64,000 bases of DNA from JABHHG01 sp964419445 (lineage in GTDB: Bacteria > Fidelibacterota > Marinisomatia > SCGC-AAA003-L08 > D37C17): positions 20,190-84,189 of the forward strand of contig CAYQPE010000001.1 in NCBI GenBank assembly GCA_964419445.1, in the 5' to 3' direction. The position numbers and the translations under genes were made by a program. The notes below the pieces were generated by a model. That model saw only the letters and a program-made list of their open reading frames with translations, had not been told where the DNA came from and ran no database searches. Shown here piece after piece: positions 43,361-51,893 of the stretch (positions are counted from its first letter, which is position 1; each line of letters opens with the position of its first letter).

Positions 43361-45772
43361 ATGCACCCAATAATAATCATATTACTCATAACCCTTGCGG
43401 TACATTTTTTTACATGGACATATGTTTTTGCCCTCAACAGACGTGTATTGTTAAATAAAACCTATTTGTTATGGATAGGTTCATTTATTTGTTGGATTTT
43501 CATGGACATTATGATGAGGAGTGTGTGGGAGGAGTCATCCACTCTCTTGTTAAGAAGAATTATGTCCATTTTTTGGCAATTTTTGGGATTTGGTTTAGTA
43601 AACTTTATTTATGCTTTTTTAAATAAAAAAAGGGACAATATTTATTATTTTTTAGGATGCAGTTATGTTGCCTTTGTTATTATTAGTTTTCTTACCGATT
43701 TAGCTTTACCACCCAACATTTATTTCAATCTCTCTTTTTTATTTAACCTTCTAGTTCCAACAATTTATACAATATATTTATTACTTTATGCATATACAAA
43801 CAGTAAAAGTCAAAAATATAATAAACAGATAAAATTTATAATCTGGGGATGTGTAGTTGCATTTATTCTTGGATTTATGGGAGATACTTTAGTTCATAAT
43901 ATTTGGGGAAATGATGTTAAGTGGAGAATTGGATCAACAGTGACTATACTGCAAGCAGTTGTATTCCTTCCTGCATTAATTAAATATAATTTTCTCTTAA
44001 CACCAGTTGATGAACGGGCAGTAAACCTTTTTACTTTTGTAGAAGAGGGACTAATTATCACCAATGATAAAGGTCAAATTTTAAATTTAAATGAACGAGC
44101 GAAAAATCTATTGAACATAGATAAAAAGCAATGGAAGCATCGTATTATCAACGAGTTTTTGCAAGAATTTACTGTTGGGGAAATATATAAAAATTATGAA
44201 ACTCAACTATTTGATAATTCTAATATTTGGATTGCATGTTCTGTTTCTCAAGTAAAAGAGATGAATGTATTGCTTGGATATATTATAATATTAAGAGATG
44301 TAACCGATCGAAATATAGCTCAAATTGCCCTTTCTAAGAGTGAGCGAAGATATCGAGAGCTTTATGATAATGCACCAGCAGCATATTTTTCCATTTCTAA
44401 AGATGGTAGAATAAATTCCTGCAATGCACGTGTTTCTGAAATTTTAAACTATGATAATAAAGAGCTTATCGGTAAAAAAATATTCAGCTTATATGCAGAT
44501 AATAATTATGGTAAGCCTAGAGCAATGAAAGTATTTGAACAATTCAAACAAGGCAACACCACATTAAATGAAGAGTTGCAAATGTTAAAAAAAGATGGCT
44601 CTCCGATTTGGATAAATCTGACGGTATTTCCAGTTAAAGATAATGAGGGAAACATTACTGAAACCCGTTCAATGGTTGTAGATATTCATCAACGTAAAGA
44701 AACACAACGGCAATTAGAATCCAATAGATTACAAATGCTTCAAGCCCAAAACATTGCCCAATTAGGAAGTTGGGAGTGGGATTTAATAAATAAGAATTAT
44801 TCATGGTCAGATAATCTCTATGAATTGTATGGAGTAAATAGAAATGAATTTATAATATCTGAAGATAGCTTTATCAGTCTTGTTCATGAAGATGATCGAA
44901 AACATGTTATTAAAACAATTAGAGATTGCTTAACGACCCAAATTCCCATGGATTATTACCATCGAACTATACCTATAAATGGTATATCTCGTACTATGCA
45001 TTGTATTGGAATGGTAATTTCAGATGAAAATGGAAACCCACTTTCAATGGTAGGTACAGCTCAGGATGTAACATCAAAAATTGAAGCAGAAGATGAAATA
45101 AGGAATTCACGAGAAGAGCTTCGGGAACTATCAAAACATTTGCAAACGATTCAAGAAGAGGAGCGTGCTTTTATTTCTCGAGAAATTCATGATGAATTGG
45201 GTCAGCGTTTAACTGGCATTAAGATGGATTTATCATGGATAAAAAATAAATTGTCTGATGAAAATGTGGATATATACGATCGGATTGCTTCCTTAAATGA
45301 GCTCATTGATGATACTGTGATATCAGTCCGAAAAATAAGTTCAGAACTTCACCCGGCTATTTTAGATGACTTAGGATTACGAGCAGCAATAGAATGGCAA
45401 GTGAGTGAATTTGTAAAACGTACCGGTATTTATTGTAATCTAGATATTCATGAAAATGATTTTGATTTTGACAAAGATCAATCTAAGGCGATATTTAGAA
45501 TTCTTCAAGAATCTCTCACCAATATAATGCGGCACTCACAGGCAAAAAAAGTTGATATCGGCTTATGGTCCTCTGAAGATGAAATCCAACTTAATATTGC
45601 AGATGACGGTGTGGGAATTAAGCAATTGGAAAAATCTGCACCAAAATCATTTGGAATTTTAGGTATGAAAGAGAGAGCTAACTCACTTGGTGGAACCTTA
45701 ACAGTCTTATGTGAAGAAAATAAAGGTACAAATATTAATTTAAGCATCCCAGTTGAAATGGAGAAAAAATGA
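43361..45772 (+). CDS. Membrane sensor histidine kinase with 7-TM and three PAS domains (NarL/DesK type)
   Basis: This protein has 803 residues. Residues 1-210 hold about seven hydrophobic helices (7TM sensor type). Three PAS domains follow (about 221-322, 328-450, 463-580), each ending in the usual D[IV]T-like motif with a short linker. A HisKA_3 region has the phospho-acceptor H610 in ISREIHDELGQRLTGIKMD, and a HATPase domain has N-box ESLTNIMRHSQA and G-boxes DDGVGIK and SFGILGMKERAN. It is therefore an HPK7-type kinase expected to phosphorylate the adjacent LuxR-type regulator. The stop overlaps the regulator start by 4 bp. The signal is unknown. Confidence 0.92.
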   Translation: MHPIIIILLITLAVHFFTWTYVFALNRRVLLNKTYLLWIGSFICWIFMDIMMRSVWEESSTLLLRRIMSIFWQFLGFGLVNFIYAFLNKKRDNIYYFLGCSYVAFVIISFLTDLALPPNIYFNLSFLFNLLVPTIYTIYLLLYAYTNSKSQKYNKQIKFIIWGCVVAFILGFMGDTLVHNIWGNDVKWRIGSTVTILQAVVFLPALIKYNFLLTPVDERAVNLFTFVEEGLIITNDKGQILNLNERAKNLLNIDKKQWKHRIINEFLQEFTVGEIYKNYETQLFDNSNIWIACSVSQVKEMNVLLGYIIILRDVTDRNIAQIALSKSERRYRELYDNAPAAYFSISKDGRINSCNARVSEILNYDNKELIGKKIFSLYADNNYGKPRAMKVFEQFKQGNTTLNEELQMLKKDGSPIWINLTVFPVKDNEGNITETRSMVVDIHQRKETQRQLESNRLQMLQAQNIAQLGSWEWDLINKNYSWSDNLYELYGVNRNEFIISEDSFISLVHEDDRKHVIKTIRDCLTTQIPMDYYHRTIPINGISRTMHCIGMVISDENGNPLSMVGTAQDVTSKIEAEDEIRNSREELRELSKHLQTIQEEERAFISREIHDELGQRLTGIKMDLSWIKNKLSDENVDIYDRIASLNELIDDTVISVRKISSELHPAILDDLGLRAAIEWQVSEFVKRTGIYCNLDIHENDFDFDKDQSKAIFRILQESLTNIMRHSQAKKVDIGLWSSEDEIQLNIADDGVGIKQLEKSAPKSFGILGMKERANSLGGTLTVLCEENKGTNINLSIPVEMEKK

Positions 45773-46404
45773 TAAAAATACTCATCGTCGATGATCATGC
45801 AATAGTTAGAGACGGATTAAAACGAATAATAAACGGAACTTCTGGAATGGAAGTGGTAGATGAAGCAGAAAATGGTCAAATTGCCCTAGAAAAAATTTGG
45901 AATAAAATTGATATAGATATTGTTATCCTAGATATTTCTATGCCTGGGAAATCGGGGCTTGATGTTTTGAAAGAGATAAAGAGCTTTGATTCAAGCATTC
46001 CTGTACTCATATTAAGTATGCATGCGGAAGATCAGTATGCACTACGTACATTAAGAGCAGGGGCCTCTGGTTATGTTACAAAAGAAGCTGCCTCAACAAA
46101 GTTAGTAGATGCAATTCGCAAAATTAATAGTGGAGGTAAATTCATTAGTGAAGAAGTTGCAGAACTTTTGGCATTTAGCTTAGATGAAAATCACACAGAC
46201 ATTCCCCACAAACAACTTTCAGATAGAGAATATCAAGTATTGACAATGATTGCGTCTGGAAAAACAGTTATAGAAATTTCAAAAGAATTGAATTTGAGTG
46301 ACAAAACAATCAGTACCTATCGAACAAGAATTCTAGAAAAAATGAAAATGAAAACCAATGCAGAGCTCACCCATTATGCTATTTCAAATAAATTGGTAGA
46401 TTAA
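45769..46404 (+). CDS. LuxR/NarL-type response regulator
   Basis: This protein of 211 residues has a receiver domain with D8/D9, phospho-acceptor D55 (IVILDISMPGKSG), and the conserved Lys in SGYVTKEA. The C-terminal GerE HTH has LSDREYQVLTMIASGKTVIE and LSDKTISTYRTRILEKM. It overlaps the kinase gene by 4 bp (ATGA), so the two are an intact two-component pair. No further gene is coupled; a 103-bp spacer follows. Confidence 0.94.
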   Translation: MIKILIVDDHAIVRDGLKRIINGTSGMEVVDEAENGQIALEKIWNKIDIDIVILDISMPGKSGLDVLKEIKSFDSSIPVLILSMHAEDQYALRTLRAGASGYVTKEAASTKLVDAIRKINSGGKFISEEVAELLAFSLDENHTDIPHKQLSDREYQVLTMIASGKTVIEISKELNLSDKTISTYRTRILEKMKMKTNAELTHYAISNKLVD

Positions 46405-46507
46405 AATCGTCATCCAAATACCTACATTACAATCAGTTTTCCTCCTATACCATATTTTTTAATTTCATTTTAATATATCTATAGGTAAAAAATAGGATTT
46501 TATTGCA

Positions 46508-46873
46508 TTGAATATTGCAGTTGTAGATAACTCAAAAATTGTGCGTAATCGGATGGCACAACTTCTAAATAATGTGCCAGATGCGCATATAGAACAATAT
46601 GATTTGATAGAATATAAGTTTGGAAACGCCTGTTCTAATGGTGAACCAAATGTATTAATTATCAGTTCTGATGATGCATCTAATGATTGTTTAATGCAGT
46701 TTAAAAAACTAAAAGTAGAAAACCCTGATATTACAGGGGTTGTACTTACAAACAAGCCCTACGAAAAGCATGAAGAATGCTGGAAAAATGTAGGAGTTGA
46801 GTATTTTTTCGATAAATCTACAGAATTTGAAAAAGTGTTAGATGTATGTAAAGCATGCATCCAACCTGCATAA
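46508..46873 (+). CDS. Stand-alone receiver-like protein without phospho-acceptor Asp
   Basis: This 121-residue protein starts at TTG 46508 (a TAGGA element is about 12-15 bases upstream). It has the receiver pattern: VVDNSKIVRNRMAQLL (D7, N8), a third strand VLIISSDDAS where the acceptor Asp is replaced by Ser53/54, T81 in VVLTNK, and K103 in FFDKS. It therefore keeps the fold, Thr and Lys but lacks the key Asp and one acidic residue. It may be a phosphorylation-independent partner of the kinase or regulator next to it, or a decaying duplicate. The TTG start has weak support. Confidence 0.6.
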   Translation: MNIAVVDNSKIVRNRMAQLLNNVPDAHIEQYDLIEYKFGNACSNGEPNVLIISSDDASNDCLMQFKKLKVENPDITGVVLTNKPYEKHEECWKNVGVEYFFDKSTEFEKVLDVCKACIQPA

Positions 46874-46879
46874 ATTATC

Positions 46880-47117
46880 ACGAACCTCCTTGGTAAAACT
46901 CCTCCTCCACCCAAGGTGAAAGAGCCCAAGATTTAGATTTTGGGCTCATTGATTTGTAGGGGGAACACCTACATTGAATTCAGTATTTAGCTTATTTTCC
47001 AGCATTTTCAATTCTCCTTAAATTATAGCGGAAATTGAAAGACTTATTTCCTTCCTCCTTCAAGGTAAATAGCGAGAAACAGACTAGGTGTCCTTCAACC
47101 CTAGTCTGTTTTTTTAT
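46880..47117 (+). ncRNA. Candidate small RNA / 3' UTR with CCUCC-rich loops
   Basis: The 337-bp stretch 46874-47210 has no convincing gene. The plus strand contains a hairpin CCTTGG...CCAAGG (46888-46893, 46911-46916) whose loop holds CTCCTCCTCC, a second stem GAGCCCAA/TTGGGCTC (46922-46929, 46940-46947), single-strand TTCTCCTTAA and TTCCTTCCTCCTTC, and a terminator hairpin whose loop has GTCCTTC. Repeated CCUCC-type motifs resemble anti-Shine-Dalgarno sequences in regulatory RNAs. It may be a 3' UTR-derived RNA of the receiver gene. On the minus strand there is also a 19-codon ORF (47005-46946) behind AAGGAG, whose meaning I cannot judge. Confidence 0.35.
47077..47116 (+). terminator. Terminator at the end of the CCUCC-rich region
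   Basis: Stem AAACAGACTAGG / CCTAGTCTGTTT (47077-47088, 47100-47111) is followed by a T-run. A plus-strand transcript must end here, which supports transcription of the preceding region. Confidence 0.88.
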
Positions 47118-47210
47118 TTCTAATTCAAAACTATTTTCTTGATTTTTCTCTGAAAGACTCAGAAATTGTGTACCAATCTTTGTACATGAAAAGAACCATT
47201 TAGGAAATTT

Positions 47211-47546
47211 ATGAAGCATATATCGCTACTGATTTTAATTTTGTTTTCATTTGGATGTAAAAATAATGCCGAGCTTACTATGGAGCGAGGGATTCAATAC
47301 TACGAATGGAATATGGTAGATAAGGCTATTTTAGAGTTTAAACAGGTTATCCATATGTATCCTGAGGATTCTCGAAATTTAGACTACAACCAAGTTCAAA
47401 TATTGTCGCAAGCCCATCATAATTTAGCTGTTGCCTATGCTAAAAAAGAATGGAATGAAGATGCTCAGAAAGAAGCTCAACGAGCATTTGAATTAGTGCC
47501 ATCTACAGAAAACAGACAGGTATTGGACTTATTGAAAAGCAAATAA
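47211..47546 (+). CDS. Small TPR lipoprotein
   Basis: This 111-residue protein has a lipoprotein signal with lipobox SFGC (Cys16). Two TPR-like helices pairs follow: MERGIQYYEWNMVDKAILEF...YPED and AHHNLAVAYAKKEWNEDAQK...FELVP. It is probably an envelope scaffold. A terminator lies directly behind. There is no family name that I can give with certainty. Confidence 0.8.
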   Translation: MKHISLLILILFSFGCKNNAELTMERGIQYYEWNMVDKAILEFKQVIHMYPEDSRNLDYNQVQILSQAHHNLAVAYAKKEWNEDAQKEAQRAFELVPSTENRQVLDLLKSK

Positions 47547-47548
47547 CT

Positions 47549-47580
47549 AAAAAAAGCCCCTTCTAAAAGGGGCTTTTTTT
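47549..47580. terminator. Bidirectional terminator between the TPR lipoprotein and the FabL-like gene
   Basis: Perfect stem AAAAAGCCCCTT / AAGGGGCTTTTT (47551-47562, 47567-47578) with loop CTAA, overlapping by two bases the stop of the minus-strand gene. Confidence 0.92.
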
Positions 47581-48349
47581 ATCCTGTAATATCTTCTCCT
47601 CCATCAACACGTATAGTATTACCTGTCATCCACGACTCTTCAGAGCATCCAATCAAACCAATTGCATGAGCAATATCTTCTGGGATTGTTAATCGGCCAC
47701 CTGGATTAATCTTTATACTATTTTCAATCATCTCTTCATTTCCTGGAATTTTACGTAATGCAGGCGTATCTGTAACCCCAGCCTGTATTGCATTTGATGC
47801 AATACCAAACGGTGCTAATTCTACAGATAGCTGACGACATGCAGATTCTAATGCAGCTTTTGCCATAGATACTGCACCATATGATTTCCATTGACGATGG
47901 CCACCCGAACTGGTCATACCAAAAATTTGGCTGCCCTTTTTTAATAATCCAGCATTAAATAAATTTTGAGACCAATAAATAATGCTATTTGCCATCACAT
48001 CTAATGTCATTTCAATATTTTTTTGATTTAGAGTATTTTTTAATTCATCATCAAAAACGGGTTTAAGTGCACCAAAAGCTAATGAATGAATAAATACTTT
48101 TACACGTATATCACCTAATTCTTTTAATTCTTCAATGGCCTCCAATCGTTTTTCTTCATTGGTTGCACTCATTTTTTTAAACTTTACACTTACACCATGT
48201 GATTCTAATTCTTTAGTAAGTTGTTCAATATGGTCTTTCGGTTTACGTAAATATACACCAAAAATATTTACTCCTTTTTTTGCTAACTCTCTTGCACACG
48301 CGGCTCCAATACCACTTGATGCACCTAATATTACAGCCCAATCAGACAT
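47579..48349 (-). CDS. SDR-family enoyl-ACP reductase, FabL-like
   Basis: This is a 256-residue Rossmann oxidoreductase. The cofactor motif is GASSGIGAACARELA, and an RK pair in VYLRKPKD suggests NADPH. The active-site block is SSGGHRQWKSYGAVSMAKAA with Y-x6-K, the FabL/FabI spacing, not the Y-x3-K of classic SDRs. IQAGVTDTPALRKIPGNEEM and IRVDGG at the end also resemble FabL. The role would be the last step of fatty-acid elongation, but other SDR roles are possible, and no fab genes are adjacent. It is convergent with the TPR lipoprotein. Confidence 0.75.
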   Translation of the reverse strand: MSDWAVILGASSGIGAACARELAKKGVNIFGVYLRKPKDHIEQLTKELESHGVSVKFKKMSATNEEKRLEAIEELKELGDIRVKVFIHSLAFGALKPVFDDELKNTLNQKNIEMTLDVMANSIIYWSQNLFNAGLLKKGSQIFGMTSSGGHRQWKSYGAVSMAKAALESACRQLSVELAPFGIASNAIQAGVTDTPALRKIPGNEEMIENSIKINPGGRLTIPEDIAHAIGLIGCSEESWMTGNTIRVDGGEDITG

Positions 48350-48468
48350 TTTTATCCTTTCGATGATTTATCATACCATTAAATTTATTATGATTGTTAA
48401 TGCTACACATATATAAAAAAATCGCTTTAACATTACTTTCCCATGATGAAATCTATTTAATTTTATCC

Positions 48469-49569
48469 ATGTCATTACAAGTAGGAATTGTAGGTTTGCC
48501 TAATGTGGGAAAATCTACCATATTTAACGCATTAACAGAATCAGGAATTCCAGCAGAAAACTACCCATTTTGTACAATAGATCCAAATGTTGGCATTGTG
48601 GAGGTACCAGATCCTCGATTATATAAAATTTCCACCATTTTTAATACTCAAAAAACGATACCAGCTACCATCGAATTTGTAGATATTGCCGGTTTGGTAA
48701 GGGGTGCAAGTAAAGGTGAAGGCTTGGGAAATCAATTTTTATCACATATTCGCAACGTAGATGCAATTATTCAAGTGGTTCGTTGTTTTAATGATGATAA
48801 CATTACTCATGTTGAAGGCTCTATAAACCCACTTAGAGATATTGAAGTAATTGAAACGGAACTTCTCATCCGTGATATGGACTCGGTAGAAAAACGTCTG
48901 TCAAAAACACAAAAAAAAGCAAAATCGGGTGATAAAGAGGCAAAGAGTGAGTTAGTGGTTTTAGAGAAAATTATGCCATTTATGAATGATGGAAAACTCA
49001 TCAGAAATATAAATTTGGAAAAGGAAGAAAAAGAAATTTTAAAGCCATTGGCATTGCTCACTTCTAAACCGGTTTTATATGTTACAAATGTAGATGAAGC
49101 TGAAATTACATCTGATGTGAGGGGAGATTTAGCCCAAAATGTATTCGAAATGGCAGAAGCCCAAGGCAATAAGGCCATCCGTTTATGTGGCTCTATTGAG
49201 ATGGAAATTTCAACTATGGATACAGAAGATCGCCAGCTTTTCTTGGAAGAATATAATTTATCTGAACCAGGGCTTCATAAGTTGATTCGTTCTGCGTACG
49301 AATTATTAGGATTAGAAACTTTTTTTACTGCCGGCGAAAAAGAAGTCCGTGCGTGGACAATTAAAAATGGATATTCTGCCCCCAAAGCTGCAGGAGTGAT
49401 TCATACTGATTTTCAACGAGGGTTTATCAAAGCTGAAACCTACCATTATAATCAGCTCATGGAGTTCGGCACTGAACAGAAATTAAAAGAATTGGGGAAA
49501 ATACGGCAAGAAGGAAAATCCTACCTTGTAAAAGATGGGGATATAATTTTCTTTAAATTTAATGTTTAG
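48469..49569 (+). CDS. ychF: Ribosome-binding ATPase YchF (Obg family)
   Basis: This 366-residue P-loop protein hydrolyses ATP in preference to GTP and binds the 70S ribosome. I start it at ATG 48469 (MSLQVGIVGLPNVGKST); the frame is open 75 bases further upstream, but that text is not conserved. G1 is GLPNVGKS and G3 DIAGLVRGAS; NVDE is the altered G4. A coiled coil spans about 130-200 and a TGS domain (RAWTIKNGYSAPKAAGVIH) is at the end. The length fits E. coli YchF (363). The 3' end overlaps the rhomboid gene by 4 bp, tail to tail. Confidence 0.96.
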   Translation: MSLQVGIVGLPNVGKSTIFNALTESGIPAENYPFCTIDPNVGIVEVPDPRLYKISTIFNTQKTIPATIEFVDIAGLVRGASKGEGLGNQFLSHIRNVDAIIQVVRCFNDDNITHVEGSINPLRDIEVIETELLIRDMDSVEKRLSKTQKKAKSGDKEAKSELVVLEKIMPFMNDGKLIRNINLEKEEKEILKPLALLTSKPVLYVTNVDEAEITSDVRGDLAQNVFEMAEAQGNKAIRLCGSIEMEISTMDTEDRQLFLEEYNLSEPGLHKLIRSAYELLGLETFFTAGEKEVRAWTIKNGYSAPKAAGVIHTDFQRGFIKAETYHYNQLMEFGTEQKLKELGKIRQEGKSYLVKDGDIIFFKFNV

Positions 49570-50387
49570 TTTGGTCGTTGATTATATTTTTTGCTTGCCT
49601 TATGAAGAATCTGCTGTTCTTCTTCAGTGAGAGAATCCCAACCTTTATCATTCATTTTTTCTAATATTTTATCAACATTTTGCCGAAACTCTGCATCTTG
49701 AGTATTTTGTTTAAAGGTCTTTTTTTGATGGGTTTTCAATTGTCGTTTTGTGAACCAAAACTTTAATTTGTTAAAACTTAAACGATATTGTAGAAAAATA
49801 AACCCTACGACCATTCCAGATAAATGAGTGATATGGCTAACCGTTGAATCAGCGGAAGTCATTGATGCAAAAAAGGCCATTACACCCAATCCAATTATCA
49901 TAAATTTAACTTTTATGGGAAAGAGCCCATATAAATATACAAGTCGATTAGGATATAATAGTCCGTAGGCAAGAAGTAACCCGTAAATTGCACCACTTGC
50001 ACCAATTACAGGAATATATGATCCCCAGCTTAAAAGAGATGTAATGATGCCAGCACCGATACCACATGTAAAATAATATTTAAGAAAATTATGAAATCCC
50101 CAAGATTGCTCTAAGTCTTTACCAAACATCCATAAAACAAACATATTAAATAACAGATGAACAAACCCACCATGAAGAAATAGATAGCTTATAGGCTGCC
50201 ATAGCATAAATTGATTCCATAACTTTGCTGGTACCAGCCCAAAGTTAGTAAAAAATAATTCGTATTGAACTCCAGATAATTCTACTAATATAAACACTAT
50301 AGTATTTGCAATTAATAGAATCTTTACACCTGTAGGCGTGAGGGATGCGCTTCCTCTAAATCCTGAACTTGTATATTGGTATCGCAT
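49566..50387 (-). CDS. Rhomboid family intramembrane serine protease
   Basis: This 273-residue protein has six hydrophobic helices. The catalytic dyad is readable: Ser in VIGASGAIYGLL and His in SHITHLSGMVVGF; HGGFVHLLFNMFVLWMFG is the usual helix-2 motif. The C-terminal 70 residues form a charged cytosolic tail. The start overlaps the hydrolase stop by one base, in a minus-strand row proS-recO-esterase-rhomboid, each overlapping the next. Confidence 0.93.
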   Translation of the reverse strand: MRYQYTSSGFRGSASLTPTGVKILLIANTIVFILVELSGVQYELFFTNFGLVPAKLWNQFMLWQPISYLFLHGGFVHLLFNMFVLWMFGKDLEQSWGFHNFLKYYFTCGIGAGIITSLLSWGSYIPVIGASGAIYGLLLAYGLLYPNRLVYLYGLFPIKVKFMIIGLGVMAFFASMTSADSTVSHITHLSGMVVGFIFLQYRLSFNKLKFWFTKRQLKTHQKKTFKQNTQDAEFRQNVDKILEKMNDKGWDSLTEEEQQILHKASKKYNQRPN

Positions 50388-51160
50388 TAAATATCAGAAT
50401 TCTGTTCTAAAAATTCTAAAACACCTTTAAATATAATTTCTTGTTCGGGACCTTCAGCAAATAGGTTGTGTCTTGAATTTTCAACAATTAAGGATTTTTT
50501 TTCTGTTGATGAAATGGAGTCATTAACGATATGATAATTGTTCATCACAGAAGTAAGGTCAATCTTAGTATGTACTAGGTATGTGGGACATTTAACCTTA
50601 GGCAAATTGGGTCGTACTAAATTTGTAAGTTTTCGCATCTGGTTCAATGCTTTCATGGGATATTCAGTGTATCCAAAATATTTAAACTTTTCACCACCTT
50701 TATACTGCGATAGTTTTGACTTTTTCTTTATCATCCAATTTAAAAGCGGCACCAATACACGAACATTAAATTCATTTTTAAACTGAAAAACAACAGCAGC
50801 TTCAACCAGACTTTTTAATGGGAAAACAGTAGCAACGTGTAAACCCAAAACTGCACCCATACTTATGCCAATAACATGTACTTCTTCACAGTGAGATGCT
50901 ACTTCTGCAACTCCCTCTTCAACATGGGAAATCCATTGTTCATATTTTGTATCATTACAATCATCAATTGTGGTTCCATGCCCGGGAAGATTATCAAGTT
51001 TCACATAAAAATTATTTTCACTCAAAAATTTTGCTAAATCCACCAATTCATATGTTGAACTGGTGAATCCATGAATTAAATAAACACCACGTTTGCATCC
51101 TTTATTATACTCATAACTGTTTGGATCAAAATATTCAGTATTACCCATGATTAAACTCAT
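50387..51160 (-). CDS. Alpha/beta hydrolase, Est30-like carboxylesterase
   Basis: This 257-residue soluble hydrolase has VYLIHGFTSSTYE (oxyanion), LPGHG, nucleophile elbow GISMG (Ser about 101), Asp in HTKIDLTSV, and His in SRHNLFAEG. The pattern resembles the Bacillus Est30/monoacylglycerol lipase group. Two ATGs are possible (51160, or 51148 overlapping the recO end by 8 bp); neither has a clear ribosome site. The substrate is unknown. Confidence 0.85.
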   Translation of the reverse strand: MSLIMGNTEYFDPNSYEYNKGCKRGVYLIHGFTSSTYELVDLAKFLSENNFYVKLDNLPGHGTTIDDCNDTKYEQWISHVEEGVAEVASHCEEVHVIGISMGAVLGLHVATVFPLKSLVEAAVVFQFKNEFNVRVLVPLLNWMIKKKSKLSQYKGGEKFKYFGYTEYPMKALNQMRKLTNLVRPNLPKVKCPTYLVHTKIDLTSVMNNYHIVNDSISSTEKKSLIVENSRHNLFAEGPEQEIIFKGVLEFLEQNSDI

Positions 51161-51893
51161 CTAACAATTTTAAAGATTTTACAAATTTCATGTTTTCTAA
51201 GTGGAAACGTAAGTATTGCTGTAGAAATAACCCAGTTTCAGCCAATTGTTTTGATTGATAATTTATATCATTTAAATTTTCAATATTTGTATTCACAAGT
51301 AATTGCAACAACTCAATAGTTTTTGAAGATATATGAATTCCCTGATTTGAACTACATGACTTACATATCAGTTCACCTGAATGTTCATCAAAAGTTGCAT
51401 CTGATAATTTCACATCACATATATTACAACTTTTTAGTGATGGCATAAATCCAATATAAATTGAAAACTGAATAAGAAAAAAATGAAACAATAGGGTGTT
51501 ATCTACATTTTGTTTTCCTAAAAATTCTAAAACTCTAGACGTGAGTTTAAAAATTATAGGCTCCTCATGTGTATCTTGAAGCACTTTATCAAGGATATCA
51601 ACCATTGCAATACCATAATTTAATGCATCAAAATTTTGACGAATTGTTTCGGAGTTTGAGGAAAAATTAGAGTTCTTTAATGTTTGGATATTGCGATTTT
51701 CTTTGAAAAAGAAATCTATCTGCAACGAGTTTATAGGCTCAAATTGTGCAAAAAATGGACTTTTAGGTTTTCTTGCCCCCTTTGCCATTAGTGCTATTTT
51801 CCCATGAGTTTTAGAAAAAACGGTGGCAATTACACTTGTTTCACTATAATTGACGGTTCGTAAAACAATAGCCTCCGTTGAGACAGAGCTCAT
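51141..51893 (-). CDS. recO: DNA repair protein RecO
   Basis: RecO mediates RecA loading in the RecFOR pathway. The 250 residues start with an OB-fold (EAIVLRTVNYSETSVIATVF, GKIALMAKGARKPKSPF), then a helical domain with a zinc site C-x2-C (CNICDVKL ... CKSC). The start overlaps the proS stop by one base, and the 3' end overlaps the esterase gene by up to 20 bp. Confidence 0.93.
   Translation of the reverse strand: MSSVSTEAIVLRTVNYSETSVIATVFSKTHGKIALMAKGARKPKSPFFAQFEPINSLQIDFFFKENRNIQTLKNSNFSSNSETIRQNFDALNYGIAMVDILDKVLQDTHEEPIIFKLTSRVLEFLGKQNVDNTLLFHFFLIQFSIYIGFMPSLKSCNICDVKLSDATFDEHSGELICKSCSSNQGIHISSKTIELLQLLVNTNIENLNDINYQSKQLAETGLFLQQYLRFHLENMKFVKSLKLLDEFNHG

Noticed and set aside
46922..46947. 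Hairpin GAGCCCAA...TTGGGCTC as a terminator of the receiver gene.
   Set aside because: Neither strand has a T-run after it; the real terminator is at 47077-47116.
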